The notes: a model not told the origin generated them from the sequence alone. 64,000 nt of DNA from Gemmatimonadota bacterium (GCA_031260285.1 JAIRKD010000002.1:1-64000); one strand, 5' to 3'. Shown: positions 36,980 to 50,011, counted from the stretch's first letter. Program-made: numbers and translations.

Positions 36980-37906
36980 CTATATTCTGTCTGTTAGGCG
37001 AGTTTCATAGGCCTTCAGATGAGCGTAGGCGGTGCGGAGGAGTGGAGATGCATTCTCTCCATCCGGATCCCGGCGCAGGAGGTCTCCGATAAGATGTTCC
37101 GCCTCTGTGCGGGAGCCGCGTTCGATATCGCGGAGCATGGATGCGGCAAGGGAGGATCCGGGTGCGGTCATGAAAGACAGATTGCGTTCCACAGACGCGG
37201 GAGAAGGAGGAAATCCGTTGCGGGAGGCGATGGCTGCACATTCACGGACAAACTCCTCCGCAAACGGACGTGAGCCGGTATCGATGATATCGCCGACAGG
37301 GCTTCGCATCAGGCAGGTGAGGCCCGCAAGCGCAGCGATGAACGCCCACTTTTCCCACATATCCTGAAGAATGTTGTCGCTGTATCGGGCTTCGAATCCG
37401 GCGTCGGACAATATGCTCCGGACGGCCATGAGACGGGGAGGGGAAGAATGATTCCGCGGTCCGAAAACGATCGTATGCAGAGGAGTGAAGTGCAGGATCC
37501 GTCCCTCGGGATCAAGGGTGCTGGTGATCAGGCAGAGCCCGCCGAGGACTTTCTGCGCGCCGAAGCGTGCGTCCAGCGTATCCAGATGCCGGAGGCCGTT
37601 CAGCAGCGGAAGGATCAGTGTATCCGGCCCGACTGCCGGGGCAACCGATTCAATCGCTCCCTCAAGGTCGTACGCCTTGGAGGACAGAAGGATGAGGTCG
37701 AAGGGGGTCTGGATTTCCTCCGTCCGGACTGTTGGCGGGGCCGGTACTTCCAGATCGCGGACCGGGCTTCGGATGCTCAACCCCGTTCTGGCCAGCTCAG
37801 CGGCTCGACGGGGTCGGACCAGGAACGTTACGTCACGTCCGGCCTCCAGCAGTCGCCCTCCGAAATACCCTCCCACCGCTCCCGCGCCAACCACAAGAAT
37901 GCGCAT
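36980..37906 (-). CDS. panE: 2-dehydropantoate 2-reductase (ketopantoate reductase family)
   Basis: 'MRILVVGAGAVGGYFGGRLLEAGRDVTFLVRP', 'DLILLSSKAYDLEGAIESVAP', 'MWEKWAFIAALAGLTCLMRSPVG'. Confidence 0.92.
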   Translation of the reverse strand: MRILVVGAGAVGGYFGGRLLEAGRDVTFLVRPRRAAELARTGLSIRSPVRDLEVPAPPTVRTEEIQTPFDLILLSSKAYDLEGAIESVAPAVGPDTLILPLLNGLRHLDTLDARFGAQKVLGGLCLITSTLDPEGRILHFTPLHTIVFGPRNHSSPPRLMAVRSILSDAGFEARYSDNILQDMWEKWAFIAALAGLTCLMRSPVGDIIDTGSRPFAEEFVRECAAIASRNGFPPSPASVERNLSFMTAPGSSLAASMLRDIERGSRTEAEHLIGDLLRRDPDGENASPLLRTAYAHLKAYETRLTDRI

Positions 37907-38175
37907 CTCTTCCTGACCTCCCCGTCATCCCGACGGTTCAAGTGGAATCTGGCGCGTCCGCCCGAAGCGGCTGACGGCCGTGTGCAACTATGGGGAGCTC
38001 CGGCTGTCAGGCAAGAGTTCACCTTTTACAGAGTCAGAGTATGGCTGGTTATGCAACCGGGCATACGGTTCAACATATCCGGGTGATCGAAGGAAAGTGA
38101 GATGAAGACCAGGAGAAATTCTGTCGGAGTTCATGGTAGTGGTTCCGAGGTTGTGATATCACTTCCGGGGAGGGT

Positions 38176-39555
38176 ATGACCATGCTGACAGTGGAAGATC
38201 GATTGCTGGAGGGACAGCTTGATTTCTGGCGACGCTATCTGGCCCGGAAAAAGACTGTTTCCTCCGCCGGAGTTGCGGATGAGCCGGAAGACCAGCTGCG
38301 TGAGGAGGTGGATCGTCTGACGGGTGGGGGGCTCACCCATGATGAGGCGTTTCTGGTGGCGGTCAAAAGGTTGGGCATTCCGGATTCCCTCTCCCGGGAG
38401 TTCTCGCGTGAGCAATCTGGCCGTCTCTGGAGGCAGCCGGGGACAGATGCTCTCGAGGTCGGGAAGAGCTGGAAGCAGTTCTGGAACGAGGCAGGGGTCG
38501 TTTTTGCTCTCGCGCTCTGGGCGGCGGTGCTCATCAAACTGCCGGAGTTGTTCGGGGTTCGGATCAACAGGAATCCGAGCTTTCATCTCAGGAATATGAG
38601 TCTGTTTGTACTGCCGCTGCTCACCGGATACCTCGTCTGGAAGCGGGGCCTCTCGGGGACGGTGGTGCGCTGGCTGATCGCAGCATTTGTCGCGGCTGCG
38701 GTGTTTGCCAACATCTACCCGTTTTCGTCGGGGGGGAATACAGAGGTGCTCGCCGTCCTCCATATGCCGATTGCGCTCTGGATGGGGGTTATGGGGGTGG
38801 CGTATGCGGGAAGCCGGTGGAACACCGTAGAGGGCCGGATGGAGTTCCTCCGCTTCACCGGAGAGCTGATCATCTACTACGTGCTGATGGCGCTCGGTGC
38901 AGCTGTATTTACAACGTTTGTGGAGATGCTCTTCTCTGCGATCGGGATCAATCTGGAACCGTTCTACGGGAGCTGGGTGCTGCCCTGCGGCGCGATGGGT
39001 GGAGTGCTGGTGGCTGCCTGGCTGGCGGAAGCCAGGCGGGGTCTGATCGATATCGTCGCTCCCGTGCTGACCCGCCTCCTCACGCCGCTCTTTACCCTGC
39101 TGATGGTGGCTTTCCTTGTGACGCTCGCAGTCACCGGTCGCGGGGTGAATATCGAGCGGGATATGCTGATCGCGTTTGATTTTCTGCTGGTAGTGGTGCT
39201 CGCGCTGCAGCTCTACTCGATCTCTGCCCGGCTTCCTGACGCGGCGCCAGGGGTGTTTGATTACCTCCAGGTCGCGTTGGTGATCAGTGCCCTGCTGGTA
39301 GATCTTGTTGTACTGATGGAGGTTGCCATCCGGGTGGGTGAGGGTGGCTTTACCCCTAACCGGATTGCCGCTCTGGGGATGAACATCATCCTGCTGGCGA
39401 ATCTGGCCTGGTCGGCGGTGTTGTACATCCGGTTTCTGCGCGGACGGGGCGCTTTTGCGGAGCTGGAGGAGTGGCAGACGGGTTACCTGCCGGTATACGC
39501 GGCCTGGGCAGCCGTTGTGGTGGTGGTATTCCCGCCGTTGTTCGGGTTCGGGTGA
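38176..39555 (+). CDS. Polytopic membrane protein, possible DUF4153 type with cytoplasmic prefix domain
   Basis: N-terminal 'QLREEVDRLTGGGLTHDEAFLVAVKRLGIPDSLSREFSRE', then about 10 hydrophobic helices. Confidence 0.65.
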   Translation: MTMLTVEDRLLEGQLDFWRRYLARKKTVSSAGVADEPEDQLREEVDRLTGGGLTHDEAFLVAVKRLGIPDSLSREFSREQSGRLWRQPGTDALEVGKSWKQFWNEAGVVFALALWAAVLIKLPELFGVRINRNPSFHLRNMSLFVLPLLTGYLVWKRGLSGTVVRWLIAAFVAAAVFANIYPFSSGGNTEVLAVLHMPIALWMGVMGVAYAGSRWNTVEGRMEFLRFTGELIIYYVLMALGAAVFTTFVEMLFSAIGINLEPFYGSWVLPCGAMGGVLVAAWLAEARRGLIDIVAPVLTRLLTPLFTLLMVAFLVTLAVTGRGVNIERDMLIAFDFLLVVVLALQLYSISARLPDAAPGVFDYLQVALVISALLVDLVVLMEVAIRVGEGGFTPNRIAALGMNIILLANLAWSAVLYIRFLRGRGAFAELEEWQTGYLPVYAAWAAVVVVVFPPLFGFG

Positions 39556-39701
39556 GATCATCGGGGGACGGGGATCAAACCGCTTCCGGGTGGGTGATCC
39601 CGGGGCTGTCAGCCTTCCATGTATTCACCGGCCTCTCTATCGTCGGGAATTGCAGAGGCGTTGCATACACGTCTATGGGTATCCTTCACGGTATCCGGGG
39701 A

Positions 39702-39728
39702 CAGGGGCGGGTCTGAATCCCGCCCCTG
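39702..39728. terminator. Hairpin between convergent genes
   Basis: CAGGGGCGGG-TCTGAAT-CCCGCCCCTG. Confidence 0.6.
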
Positions 39729-39761
39729 CCGGACGTGAACCCCGGATATAAATCTCCGCAG

Positions 39762-41594
39762 CTACAGCTGCACCGCCCGCTGATAAAGCTCCGGATCCAC
39801 CGGCACGACGGGGGCATCCATATAACCCTTGTTCGCGGCGACATCCACCCCCTCGACGTACAGCTCCCGCGCGATGGCGGTGATCACCCTCGGCTGGTCA
39901 GGCATGCTGGGAACGTCACCTACCGGTTTTCCGAAGCTCAGCTGAGCGGCCAGGTTGAAGCAGTGGATGTTCCGGACCCACTCCGCACCCGTACCGGCTC
40001 TGGGCAGAAGCTCAAACGCCGGCCCCAGATATGGATGCGCTGACATCGCTCCGTTTTCTTCCCCCGCCTCCGGCTGGTAGAGGTCGTTCCAGCGCGCGAC
40101 GTACTCATGGACCCGGGCGAATTCAGGCTGTGCGGACAGATCAATCTGGTAGCCGGTGCCCGCGATGATGTAGTCGAAGGGCAGCTCCCGCTCCTCAACG
40201 GAGACGATCACCTTCGCGCCGCGGACCGCAACCGCTGACCAGGGGGAGTTCAGATGCAGACGGAAGCCGGGGAAGGCCATCACTCGTTCAATCGAATCCC
40301 GGGGTACGGAAGCCGGGCGTCGCTCACCGGCGAGGAAGTTCCGCCAGCGCACGGGATCGGGTAGATCAGCGGAGAGCTCCGACACGCTGGAATGGCCACG
40401 ATCCACCGGCGCGGCACCCCTCGGCGCTCCTCCCGGGTAGTCGATGTACGCCCGGCGGCTGAAGAGATGGACTTCTGCTGCGCCTCCCTCCAGCGCAACT
40501 GCTGCCGCATCAAACGCGGAAGCACCGGCGCCGAGTACCGCCACCACCCTTCCCGCAACAACCTCGAAGGGCACCGGTCCGGAGCTGTGCATCCACCGGT
40601 CAGCGGGCAGATCACGCAGGAACCCGGGGATGCTGGGCCCGCCTGCCCCGGCAAACCCGGTGGCGATCACCAGCTTGCGGGTGGTTTCGATACGCTGCTG
40701 GCCATCCGATTCCAGATGAAGCCGGAGCAGATTCCCCGCAGGCTCCACCTCCAGCAGCCGGGTCCGGTAACGGACGGAGGTGCCGGTTGTCTCTCTGAAC
40801 CAGTCCAGATAATCAGCCCAGGTCAGGCGGGGGATGCGGTCAAGGGCGTCAAACGCCTGAGTTCCGTTCAGCGTTTCGAACCAGGCCCGGAAGCCCAGCG
40901 CCGGATTGCCCATCTCCGGGCCTGGCATGGTCTTCGGAGTCTGGAGCTGGCGCATCCGCGCAACCGATCGCCAGATCCCTGCTTCCCCTGGCGCGGCCAT
41001 ATCGATCACCTCCACCCGACCCACTCCCTTGCGCCGCAGCTGGTACGCGATGGAAACGCCGCTCTGTCCTCCCCCGACAACCACCACGTTATGGTCAGCT
41101 TCCTCCCGCGTCCGGACCCAGTCAGCCCGGTCGGTACCCGCCCAGCGGAGAGCATCCGCCGTCTGCCTCTCCAGCTGCTCCGCGGGGGTTGGCCGGGGGG
41201 GATTGGCGGCGTTGGGTTGAGGGGACGGGTTGGCGGGGAGGGGCTGCCCCGGCGCGCACCCTGCCGCCGCGGCGCTGAGGCTGCCCGCGAAGATCGCGGC
41301 CCCACGCAGAAATCCGCGCCGGTCCATCGAAGCCGTTACTGCCGGACCGCTCAGCTCTCGTTGACTCAGCTCCCGTCGACTCATCCCCGGTTGATGCACA
41401 GCCGGTTCATCTGTGCCCTGTTCGCCTACGGCCGGTTCATTGAAGTCCGAAGCGATCATGTCCGGAGGGTTCACATCCGAAGCGACTTCATCCGAAGCGA
41501 TCCCGGAGGCAATCACACCCGAAACATTCACGGCTGAAGGTTCGGGAGTGGACCCCGTATGCTTTTTGTGCGATGGGTGATGGCTTTCAGTCAC
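39762..41594 (-). CDS. Tat-exported flavoprotein monooxygenase/NAD(P)-binding protein (start likely downstream of 41594)
   Basis: Tat/lipobox 'MDRRGFLRGAAIFAGSLSAAAAGC'; 'VVVVGGGQSGVSIAYQLRRKGV'; 'VVAVLGAGASAFDAAAVALEGGAAEVHLFSRR'. Confidence 0.85.
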   Translation of the reverse strand: MTESHHPSHKKHTGSTPEPSAVNVSGVIASGIASDEVASDVNPPDMIASDFNEPAVGEQGTDEPAVHQPGMSRRELSQRELSGPAVTASMDRRGFLRGAAIFAGSLSAAAAGCAPGQPLPANPSPQPNAANPPRPTPAEQLERQTADALRWAGTDRADWVRTREEADHNVVVVGGGQSGVSIAYQLRRKGVGRVEVIDMAAPGEAGIWRSVARMRQLQTPKTMPGPEMGNPALGFRAWFETLNGTQAFDALDRIPRLTWADYLDWFRETTGTSVRYRTRLLEVEPAGNLLRLHLESDGQQRIETTRKLVIATGFAGAGGPSIPGFLRDLPADRWMHSSGPVPFEVVAGRVVAVLGAGASAFDAAAVALEGGAAEVHLFSRRAYIDYPGGAPRGAAPVDRGHSSVSELSADLPDPVRWRNFLAGERRPASVPRDSIERVMAFPGFRLHLNSPWSAVAVRGAKVIVSVEERELPFDYIIAGTGYQIDLSAQPEFARVHEYVARWNDLYQPEAGEENGAMSAHPYLGPAFELLPRAGTGAEWVRNIHCFNLAAQLSFGKPVGDVPSMPDQPRVITAIARELYVEGVDVAANKGYMDAPVVPVDPELYQRAVQL

Positions 41595-41700
41595 GGTTCT
41601 TCAGGGGCGGAAAGTTGGGGAAGGTGAGGCAGACGCGTAACAGTACAACAGGCGTGAACCGGCTGACGGGGGTACCGCCAACCGGTTCGCACAGAAGCGC

Positions 41701-42483
41701 TCAGGGTACGGAAACGGTCCGGTTGATCCAGGGGATGTTGTCCCAGCTCATCACCTTCTCGCTCCCGTCAAACAGATCCGCATAGCTGCCGCCACCCGCG
41801 CGGAAGGAGAACTCCCTCACCCGGTCCGGAGGGTTGGTGGTGGCGTTGCGGGCGATATCCAGAAGCTGCTCCTGACTGGAGATCTCGACATAGTTCGGGT
41901 TGACCGAAGAGTAGAAACGGGCGTCAGATACCCCGCCTCGGTTCCCTACTGCACGCTCCAGCGTCACATTCATCTCGATGAACTCACCCGTCGGAGCGGT
42001 GAACACCCACTTCTGGGTATCCAGAACCGGCCCGCCTTCCCCCGAAACCGTGCGGCTGAAGGAGAGCCGGGAGGCGGGCAGGTAGTTCCCGAACGGCCCC
42101 GGGGTGTCCGCCGGATCCCCCGTGATTCCCCCGATCACCAGCTGCCCCGCGGTTCCGTTCGGATCACGCACGGGAACGGTCAGGTAGACAAGCTGGTTCG
42201 ACCCCGAGCGCACCGGCCGCCTCTCCGCGTCGTGAACCGTCTGCCGATCGATGAAGATGACCCGCAGATTGACGTTGGCCGCGGGCCCCTGGGCGGAGGC
42301 AGCCAGTGTAAAACCCGCGGGAAGCCGGGACTCGATTGCGGCCGCGGGCGCCGTAAAGTCGAGCTGGAAACGCGCTTCGGAACTGGATTCAATCACAGTC
42401 TGGGCGCGAGCGGCTCCAGTACAGACAAGAACGGCCAGGAGCGCAAAAGAACACGCGCGGGAAGCCAGACGGGTTCTCGACAT
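41701..42483 (-). CDS. Secreted protein, possible acetoacetate-decarboxylase-like fold, function unknown
   Basis: Signal peptide 'ACSFALLAVLVCTGAARAQ'; 'PAAAIESRLPAGFTLAASAQGPAANVNLRVIFIDRQ'. Confidence 0.6.
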   Translation of the reverse strand: MSRTRLASRACSFALLAVLVCTGAARAQTVIESSSEARFQLDFTAPAAAIESRLPAGFTLAASAQGPAANVNLRVIFIDRQTVHDAERRPVRSGSNQLVYLTVPVRDPNGTAGQLVIGGITGDPADTPGPFGNYLPASRLSFSRTVSGEGGPVLDTQKWVFTAPTGEFIEMNVTLERAVGNRGGVSDARFYSSVNPNYVEISSQEQLLDIARNATTNPPDRVREFSFRAGGGSYADLFDGSEKVMSWDNIPWINRTVSVP

Positions 42484-42698
42484 ACTTCTTTCAGGTCGGG
42501 AAGGTGGGTGGGCAGGGAAAAACGGCATCAATAACGGCATCAATACGGTAGGGATGGAGGAATCGTGAGTCAAGAAAGAACCTTCTTCCTGATCCTGTTA
42601 TTCTGGTGTTTCCGTCCGGATATTCCGGTTCCGGGGATGACGGGACACGCCCGTTGCCCTGATTTTCCCCTCGGTCTCACACTCTGAACATCCTGATT

Positions 42699-42956
42699 AT
42701 GCCCGCTCCCGATTCGCCTCTCCGGATACACCTTTCCGAGGATCGCCGCCGGCTGTTGATCAAGGAGATCATGGCCTGGTTCCAGGATGAATATGATGAG
42801 TCGCTGAGCGAGTTCAGGGCGCAGGGGGTACTCGACTTCTTTATCGCCGCGCTGGGTCCGGCTGTTTACAACCAGGGTGTGCAGGATGCTCGTGGTTACC
42901 TCCAGGACAAGCTTGCCGATCTGGAGGGCGAGGTCTATGAGCCGGAGAGGCGCTGA
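42699..42956 (+). CDS. DUF2164 family protein
   Basis: 'IHLSEDRRRLLIKEIMAWFQDEYDESLSEFRAQGVLDFFIAALGPAVYNQGVQDARGYLQDKLADLEGEVYEPER'. Confidence 0.88.
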   Translation: MPAPDSPLRIHLSEDRRRLLIKEIMAWFQDEYDESLSEFRAQGVLDFFIAALGPAVYNQGVQDARGYLQDKLADLEGEVYEPERR

Positions 42957-43075
42957 CTCCGGAGGGATTCACCGGAGGGGTGCCGGGAAGGCCCGCTGAG
43001 CTTTTTTTGTCAGGATCGGGGTCCGGAATCGATCAAACTGTTGCGCGGAGAGGCGTTTGCCCCCACTCTCACCAC

Positions 43076-43852
43076 ATGAAAATCTTTTCCAGACAGTTCC
43101 GGATGATGTGGGCCGTGGTTGGCCTGACGGCGGTGGTGGTTCTGGTGATGTGGCCAGTGATCGCGTACCAGCCGGAGCCAGCCGCGCGTGCCGCACTGGT
43201 CTCCGATGCGCTTGTCCGGGTGGTGAAGACAGACAGCGCAATCGGTTTTTTCCCGACGGATACCGCCAGGGCGGGGGGTGTCGGCTTCCTGTTCTTCCCC
43301 GAAACGCTGGTGGATCCCATCTCGTACGCGCCGCTCGCGCGAGCCACGGCGGAGGCGGGTTTCCCGACCTGGATCATGCCTCTCTCTCATCGGGGGGTGG
43401 GCGGAACGGATGACCCGGTCCTCTATACGCGTGCTGAGGCGCTGCTTCGCGCTACGGGTCCGGCGGGTGGATGGGTGGTTGGAGGACATTCGCACGGGGC
43501 GGGGGTTGCGACCCGGATGGCCGCGACGGGCCATGGACGGATCGCGGGCCTGGTGGTCATCGGCGGGTCGGATCCGAAGGATATCGATCTGAGCCCCTTG
43601 CTGATTCCCTCCGCGAAGATCGTCGGAACCCGTGACGGGGTGGCTTCTCCGGATGCGGTCCGGGAGAGCGCAATGCTCTCACCGGTGGAGACGGTCTGGA
43701 CCTGGGTGGAGGGTGGTAACCACTCGGCGTTTGGATGGTACGGCTTCCAGCCCGGTGACCACCGCGCAACCATTTCCGCGGAGGAACAGCGCGCGGTGAT
43801 GATCCGGGCCGTGGTCGAGGCGCTCCGGCGGGCGGAGGGGTGGCACGGATAA
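43076..43852 (+). CDS. Alpha/beta hydrolase (fold-5 type)
   Basis: N-terminal TM anchor; 'GVGFLFFPETLVDPISYAPLARATAEAGFPTWIM', 'VVGGHSHGAGVATRMA', 'EGGNHSAFGWYG'. Confidence 0.82.
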   Translation: MKIFSRQFRMMWAVVGLTAVVVLVMWPVIAYQPEPAARAALVSDALVRVVKTDSAIGFFPTDTARAGGVGFLFFPETLVDPISYAPLARATAEAGFPTWIMPLSHRGVGGTDDPVLYTRAEALLRATGPAGGWVVGGHSHGAGVATRMAATGHGRIAGLVVIGGSDPKDIDLSPLLIPSAKIVGTRDGVASPDAVRESAMLSPVETVWTWVEGGNHSAFGWYGFQPGDHRATISAEEQRAVMIRAVVEALRRAEGWHG

Positions 43853-44009
43853 CCGCCATCCTTCTCTTGTGCTGAACGGTACTCCCGCATGATCTGAACT
43901 GTTACATCGGGATGACAGGAATCTCTCTGGAGAACGGTAACATCCGGTCTTACGGGAAGTTTCCCGACCACGGTATCCCGTAACCCATTTTATACAACTT
44001 CCGGGAACG

Positions 44010-44378
44010 ATGGCGCGGTCTTTTCATGGCATCGGGGGTGGCTCCGTGCTGGAGACGCGGGTGAGCCGACGGCAGGCGGTGGAGCTGGCGGTGGGGGTCC
44101 GGCTGGGGGAGGGCCGGGGGCCCGTGGCCGGGATGATGACGGATCTCTCAACGGCGGGTGCCCGTGTGATTCTTCCCGCTCCGGTTGAGGAAGGCCGCCT
44201 TCTGGAGCTCCGCTGTATCGCATTTACGGGGACCGCCCGGGTGGTCTGGTGCCGGGAGATGGAATCGCGGGTTCATGCAGGGGTCCGGTTTGTGTCCATC
44301 GCGGAAGGCAGAGACGCGCTGAACGCTCTTGCGGGCAGGAACCCCGAGCTGCGGGATGTCCGGATGGCGGGTGGGTGA
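44010..44378 (+). CDS. PilZ-like domain protein
   Basis: 'RVSRRQAVELAVGVRLGEGRGPVAGMMTDLSTAGARVILPAPVEEGRLLELRC...ESRVHAGVRFV'. Confidence 0.72.
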   Translation: MARSFHGIGGGSVLETRVSRRQAVELAVGVRLGEGRGPVAGMMTDLSTAGARVILPAPVEEGRLLELRCIAFTGTARVVWCREMESRVHAGVRFVSIAEGRDALNALAGRNPELRDVRMAGG

Positions 44379-44609
44379 CCTGTCACACAGATACCGATTT
44401 CCGAAGTGCATCCTCCGCTTATCCTCCTTCTGCTGGTTCTGATGTTCCGGTCGGGACTCAACCCGGGATTCAACAATCGCTCCGGGTATTCTCCTGTCAT
44501 CTGCAGTCCGTCATTTTTCCCGTTGCTGTCGTAGTGTTGATCGCCCTGTGAATCACTTTCTTCCAGGATCAGCGGTTCTTTCCGGAACCGTTCCTGAAAG
44601 CTGTAGCGG

Positions 44610-45368
44610 ATGGAGCTGCTGAGAGACCCGAATACCTGGATCGCGTTTGCGACGTTGACGGCGCTCGAGATCGTTCTGGGCATCGACAACATCATCTTCA
44701 TTTCGATTCTTGCGTCCCGACTCCCGCCTGAGCGTCGGAATGCAGCGCGGCTGACCGGCCTCGCGCTGGCGATGTTCACGCGCTCCCTGCTTCTGCTGGG
44801 CCTCGCCTGGATGATGCGGCTCACCGCGCCGCTCTTCGTCGTTATAGGGGAGGAGATCTCGGGCCGCGATATCATCCTGATGGCGGGGGGTCTCTTCCTG
44901 GTGGCGAACAGCACCCACGAGATCCATGACAAGCTTGAAGGCCATGAGGGAACACCCGCCCGTCGCCGGCGGACGCCGTCGTTCCCGATGATCATCCTTC
45001 AGATCCTCATTCTGGATATCGTTTTTTCGCTGGACTCCGTGATTACGGCGGTCGGAATGGTGGATGAGGTGAACATCATGATCGCGGCGGTGATCGCGGC
45101 GATCGGGGTCATGATGGTCTTCGCGGGCCCGATCGGGCGTTTTGTTGAAACCCATCCGACCATCAAGATGCTCGCCCTCAGCTTCCTTCTGCTGATCGGG
45201 GTGATGCTGATCGCGGAGGGTTTTGATCAGCATATCCCCCGGGGGTACATCTATTTTGCGATGGCGTTCTCACTGCTTGTGGAGATGCTGAACCTGCGCG
45301 CAGGGGCCCAGGAGAAGCAGCAGATGACCGGAGCGGATGGGGGTGGACGGGTGGATCTGGGGCAGTAG
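44610..45368 (+). CDS. TerC family integral membrane protein
   Basis: 'TLTALEIVLGIDNIIFISILASRLPPERRNAARLTGLALAMFTRSLLLLGLAWMM', 'IVFSLDSVITAVGMVDEVNIMI'. Confidence 0.94.
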   Translation: MELLRDPNTWIAFATLTALEIVLGIDNIIFISILASRLPPERRNAARLTGLALAMFTRSLLLLGLAWMMRLTAPLFVVIGEEISGRDIILMAGGLFLVANSTHEIHDKLEGHEGTPARRRRTPSFPMIILQILILDIVFSLDSVITAVGMVDEVNIMIAAVIAAIGVMMVFAGPIGRFVETHPTIKMLALSFLLLIGVMLIAEGFDQHIPRGYIYFAMAFSLLVEMLNLRAGAQEKQQMTGADGGGRVDLGQ

Positions 45369-45482
45369 AGGGGGGATGCGGTTCAGGTAGCGCGGCAGGG
45401 GCGGGCCTGTCCCTGCAAACCAATTCCATTCTGCGGCCAGCTGCGGGGGGCTTCATCCTTCACCCCCCACAGCTTCCGCCTG

Positions 45483-47102
<1,620 letters not shown>

Positions 47103-47393
47103 GATGCCCGATGATCCCGGTACTGGTTTCTGATGATCGTGCGTTGATCGGAACGGACGTCAGGCCGATCGGTTTTCTCCGGTTCCGAACCAGTCATAGT
47201 ACGTACTAACAAAGAATACAGGGATCGGTACTGGAGACACAACGGGGGAGCCGCGCCGGGGCCGGATCCGCGATTATCTGCCTTCTGCGGGGCGGGTGTA
47301 AATCTGCCCTGCCGCCGGACGTGAAGAGTGTTCATAAGGGCTTACATAACACCCAATATAATGAGTCAGAGACGGAAAGGCTGGAGAGGAATT

Positions 47394-48686
47394 TCAGCGG
47401 GTTCCCGGGTCGGTGCCGTTGTAGGCCGCGGCCAGGAGCTCCACCGTATGCCGTACGGGAAGAGGCCGCCCCAGCTGACGGAGGTGGTGCCCGATCTGGG
47501 TTGCGCACCCGATATTTCCGGTTGCGATCAGCTCCGCGCCCGTCTCCAGAATCATCCGCGCCTTCCGCTCTCCCAGCTGATCCGCGATCCGGGGCTGCTC
47601 GATGTTGTACGTGCCCGCGGATCCACAGCATAGATCCCCCTCCGGAATGGCTGCCAGCGTCACACCCGGGATGGAGTTCAGCAGCCGGCGCGGGGCCTCG
47701 CGGACTCCCTGTCCATGCGCCAGATGGCAGGCGTCGTGGTAGGCAACCGTGAGCGGGCGGGGGAGCGGAGGCGGGATGAGAGCTCCCAGTTCGTCCAGCA
47801 GTTCGCTCACATCCCGGACCTTTGCCGCAAGCGTGTGGGCCCGGTCCTCGTGCTCTGTACCCGCAAAGAGCAGCGGATACTCGTGCATGCCGGAGCCGCA
47901 CCCCGCCGCGGTAGTGACCACCGCGTCCACATCCCCCGGGTCGAGCCGGTTGAAGTTGCGCAGGGCAAGTTCGCGGGCCTCTTCCGCAGCACCTGTGTGC
48001 ATCGAGAGTGCGCCGCAGCACCCCTGGTCCGGAGGAACCACAACCTCAACCCCGTTGGCTACCAGCACCTGGATCGCTGCTGTGTTGATCTCGGGGGCAA
48101 GCACCTGCTGCGCGCATCCCGTGAGGAGCGCAACCCGGGCACGGCGAGGGCCAGCCGCCGGATGGAGCGGTGAGGTGACGGCTGCGGGAGGAAGGGTTTC
48201 CGGAAGCAGCCCGAGCATCGCCCGGAAGGGTTCGGGCAGGAGCGGGTCGGGCAGAAGTCGGGCAAGGGATTTCCCCAGCCGCCCGGCCTGTGCCGCCATA
48301 CGGAAGCGGTCCGGATAGGGAAGCGTCTGGTTGATGAGCGTTCTGGTCACCTTCTCCGCCAGTGGCCGGTGGCGTCGTGACTCAGCCAGTGCACGGAAAG
48401 GTGTGATCAGATTGCCATACTGTACCCCTGAAGGGCAGGCACTGACGCACCCCAGGCACCCCAGACATCGGTCGATATGGGGAAGGACCTCCTCCAGCGG
48501 CAGCTCACCCTCCAGCACCCCTTTCATAAGGATGATGCGTCCCCGGGGGGAGTCCATTTCCTCTTCGAGAAGGTTGTAGGTCGGGCAGGCCGGCAGACAG
48601 AATCCGCAGTGCACACACGACTCAACCGCGCCGGCCATGGCTTCACCGGAGGGCCCCAGCGTATCAACGGGGATCTGATGCTGCAA
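47394..48686 (-). CDS. glcF: Glycolate oxidase iron-sulfur subunit (TTG start inferred)
   Basis: Two 4Fe-4S motifs '[14 protein letters not shown]' and '[18 protein letters not shown]', Cys-rich CCG repeats; adjacent to glcE/glcD. Confidence 0.9.
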   Translation of the reverse strand: MQHQIPVDTLGPSGEAMAGAVESCVHCGFCLPACPTYNLLEEEMDSPRGRIILMKGVLEGELPLEEVLPHIDRCLGCLGCVSACPSGVQYGNLITPFRALAESRRHRPLAEKVTRTLINQTLPYPDRFRMAAQAGRLGKSLARLLPDPLLPEPFRAMLGLLPETLPPAAVTSPLHPAAGPRRARVALLTGCAQQVLAPEINTAAIQVLVANGVEVVVPPDQGCCGALSMHTGAAEEARELALRNFNRLDPGDVDAVVTTAAGCGSGMHEYPLLFAGTEHEDRAHTLAAKVRDVSELLDELGALIPPPLPRPLTVAYHDACHLAHGQGVREAPRRLLNSIPGVTLAAIPEGDLCCGSAGTYNIEQPRIADQLGERKARMILETGAELIATGNIGCATQIGHHLRQLGRPLPVRHTVELLAAAYNGTDPGTR

Positions 48687-48715
48687 GGGATTGAATCCTT
48701 TCCGGTCCGGAATGG

Positions 48716-50011
48716 TTATCCGTGTGAGACGTCCGCCCGGGGCCAGATTCCGGGGAGGTCGAAACGGTTGTCGGGGTCGAGGGCGGAGGTGATCCGCTCC
48801 AGGAACGGCCCGCCGGGGATGGTCCCGATCCAGGGCTGTCTGGAGGGCGGGCCATCCACCCGCAGTGCTCCGAGCCCCGCCGCTCGCAGTAACCGGTTGA
48901 GTTGTGACTCCTCCCCCGGCCAGGCGACCCATGCCGTCTGGGCGCCGGAAGTATAACGGCGGATTGCTCCCTCCGCGCTCCAGCTCCGGTCCAGAGCCGC
49001 CACCCGCGCCGGGGTCACCGGAACCCGGTACAGAGACCATCCCTCCGGACACCAGTTCATTTCCGCCATTGCGGCCCAGTGGGTCACATCGTGATCGGGG
49101 GTTCCGGATGTGGAGACCAGGACGGGTGAAACGGAGACCGGAGGGGCAGATGCACCCGACTGGTTCCCGCCCGTCAGGAACTCCGCGACCTGTCTCTGGC
49201 GCGCCGGAAGGCCATCCGCCACACCTCCGATGCGAGCGAGGAGAGTAGCCCCCGAGGCAGGTCTGCCCTCCGTCCGGGACTCTCCGGGTACCGATCCTTC
49301 CTGCGTCCGGGGTTCTTCTTCTGATATCGATCCTTCGGAGATCATCAGGCTTCCCGGCACCAGATCCAGCGCCTCCAGATCAAACCGGCTGCGGGTCAGG
49401 CGGATCAGCGCTTCAAGAGCCAGCTCCAGCGAAGGAAACTCCGCGTACACGGTGGCGGTTGCGGCAGGGGCGGGGAAGACCTTGAAGGTGACTTCCGTGA
49501 GGATCCCCAGCCGGCCCAGACTTCCCACCATCAGACGGGGGAGGTCGAAACCCGCGGCATTCTTCACCACCTTCCCTCCCCCCCGGATCAGCTGGCCGCG
49601 GCCGTCCACAAAACGCGCGCCGATCAGGAAGTCGCGGACCCCACCGAACCGGTACTGCATCGACCCCGCGAGCCCGGTTGCGACTGTTCCCCCAAGGGTG
49701 GCGCCCCGGGCGGCGAAGGGTGGGTCAAAGGGAAGGTACTGATTCCGTTCCGCGAGCATCGCGGAGATCTCGGCGACGGGTGTTGCCGCGCCCGCTGTAA
49801 AGGTGAACTCCCCCGGATCGTACTCAACCACCCCGCGCAGCGCGGAGACATCGAGAAGCGTAACCGGAGTATCATCCGGACTGCTGCCTGAAGGGCTGAT
49901 CAGCGGGCTGGAGAGTGCTGGTTTGCTTCCCCCTCCCACGGAGAGAAGGCGAGGGTGTGTCTGAACCGCTTCCTGGACATCCTGCACGTCCCGAATGGGT
50001 ACTCTCGTCAT
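48716..50011 (-). CDS. glcE: Glycolate oxidase FAD-binding subunit
   Basis: '[56 protein letters not shown]', '[36 protein letters not shown]'. Confidence 0.92.
   Translation of the reverse strand: MTRVPIRDVQDVQEAVQTHPRLLSVGGGSKPALSSPLISPSGSSPDDTPVTLLDVSALRGVVEYDPGEFTFTAGAATPVAEISAMLAERNQYLPFDPPFAARGATLGGTVATGLAGSMQYRFGGVRDFLIGARFVDGRGQLIRGGGKVVKNAAGFDLPRLMVGSLGRLGILTEVTFKVFPAPAATATVYAEFPSLELALEALIRLTRSRFDLEALDLVPGSLMISEGSISEEEPRTQEGSVPGESRTEGRPASGATLLARIGGVADGLPARQRQVAEFLTGGNQSGASAPPVSVSPVLVSTSGTPDHDVTHWAAMAEMNWCPEGWSLYRVPVTPARVAALDRSWSAEGAIRRYTSGAQTAWVAWPGEESQLNRLLRAAGLGALRVDGPPSRQPWIGTIPGGPFLERITSALDPDNRFDLPGIWPRADVSHG

Noticed and set aside
38131-39561. 476-aa reverse-strand ORF antisense to the membrane protein gene
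   Set aside because: Hydrophilic Q/H/R/P-rich translation typical of antisense of a high-GC hydrophobic gene; forward frame has clear TM helices.
41340-41540. Degenerate TCCGAAGCGA repeats near the flavoprotein N-terminus
   Set aside because: Low-complexity sequence likely upstream of or within a poorly conserved N-terminal extension; too degenerate to call an element.
44379-44609. yybP-ykoY (Mn) riboswitch before terC
   Set aside because: I could not find the conserved motif in the leader by eye; a covariance-model search would be needed.
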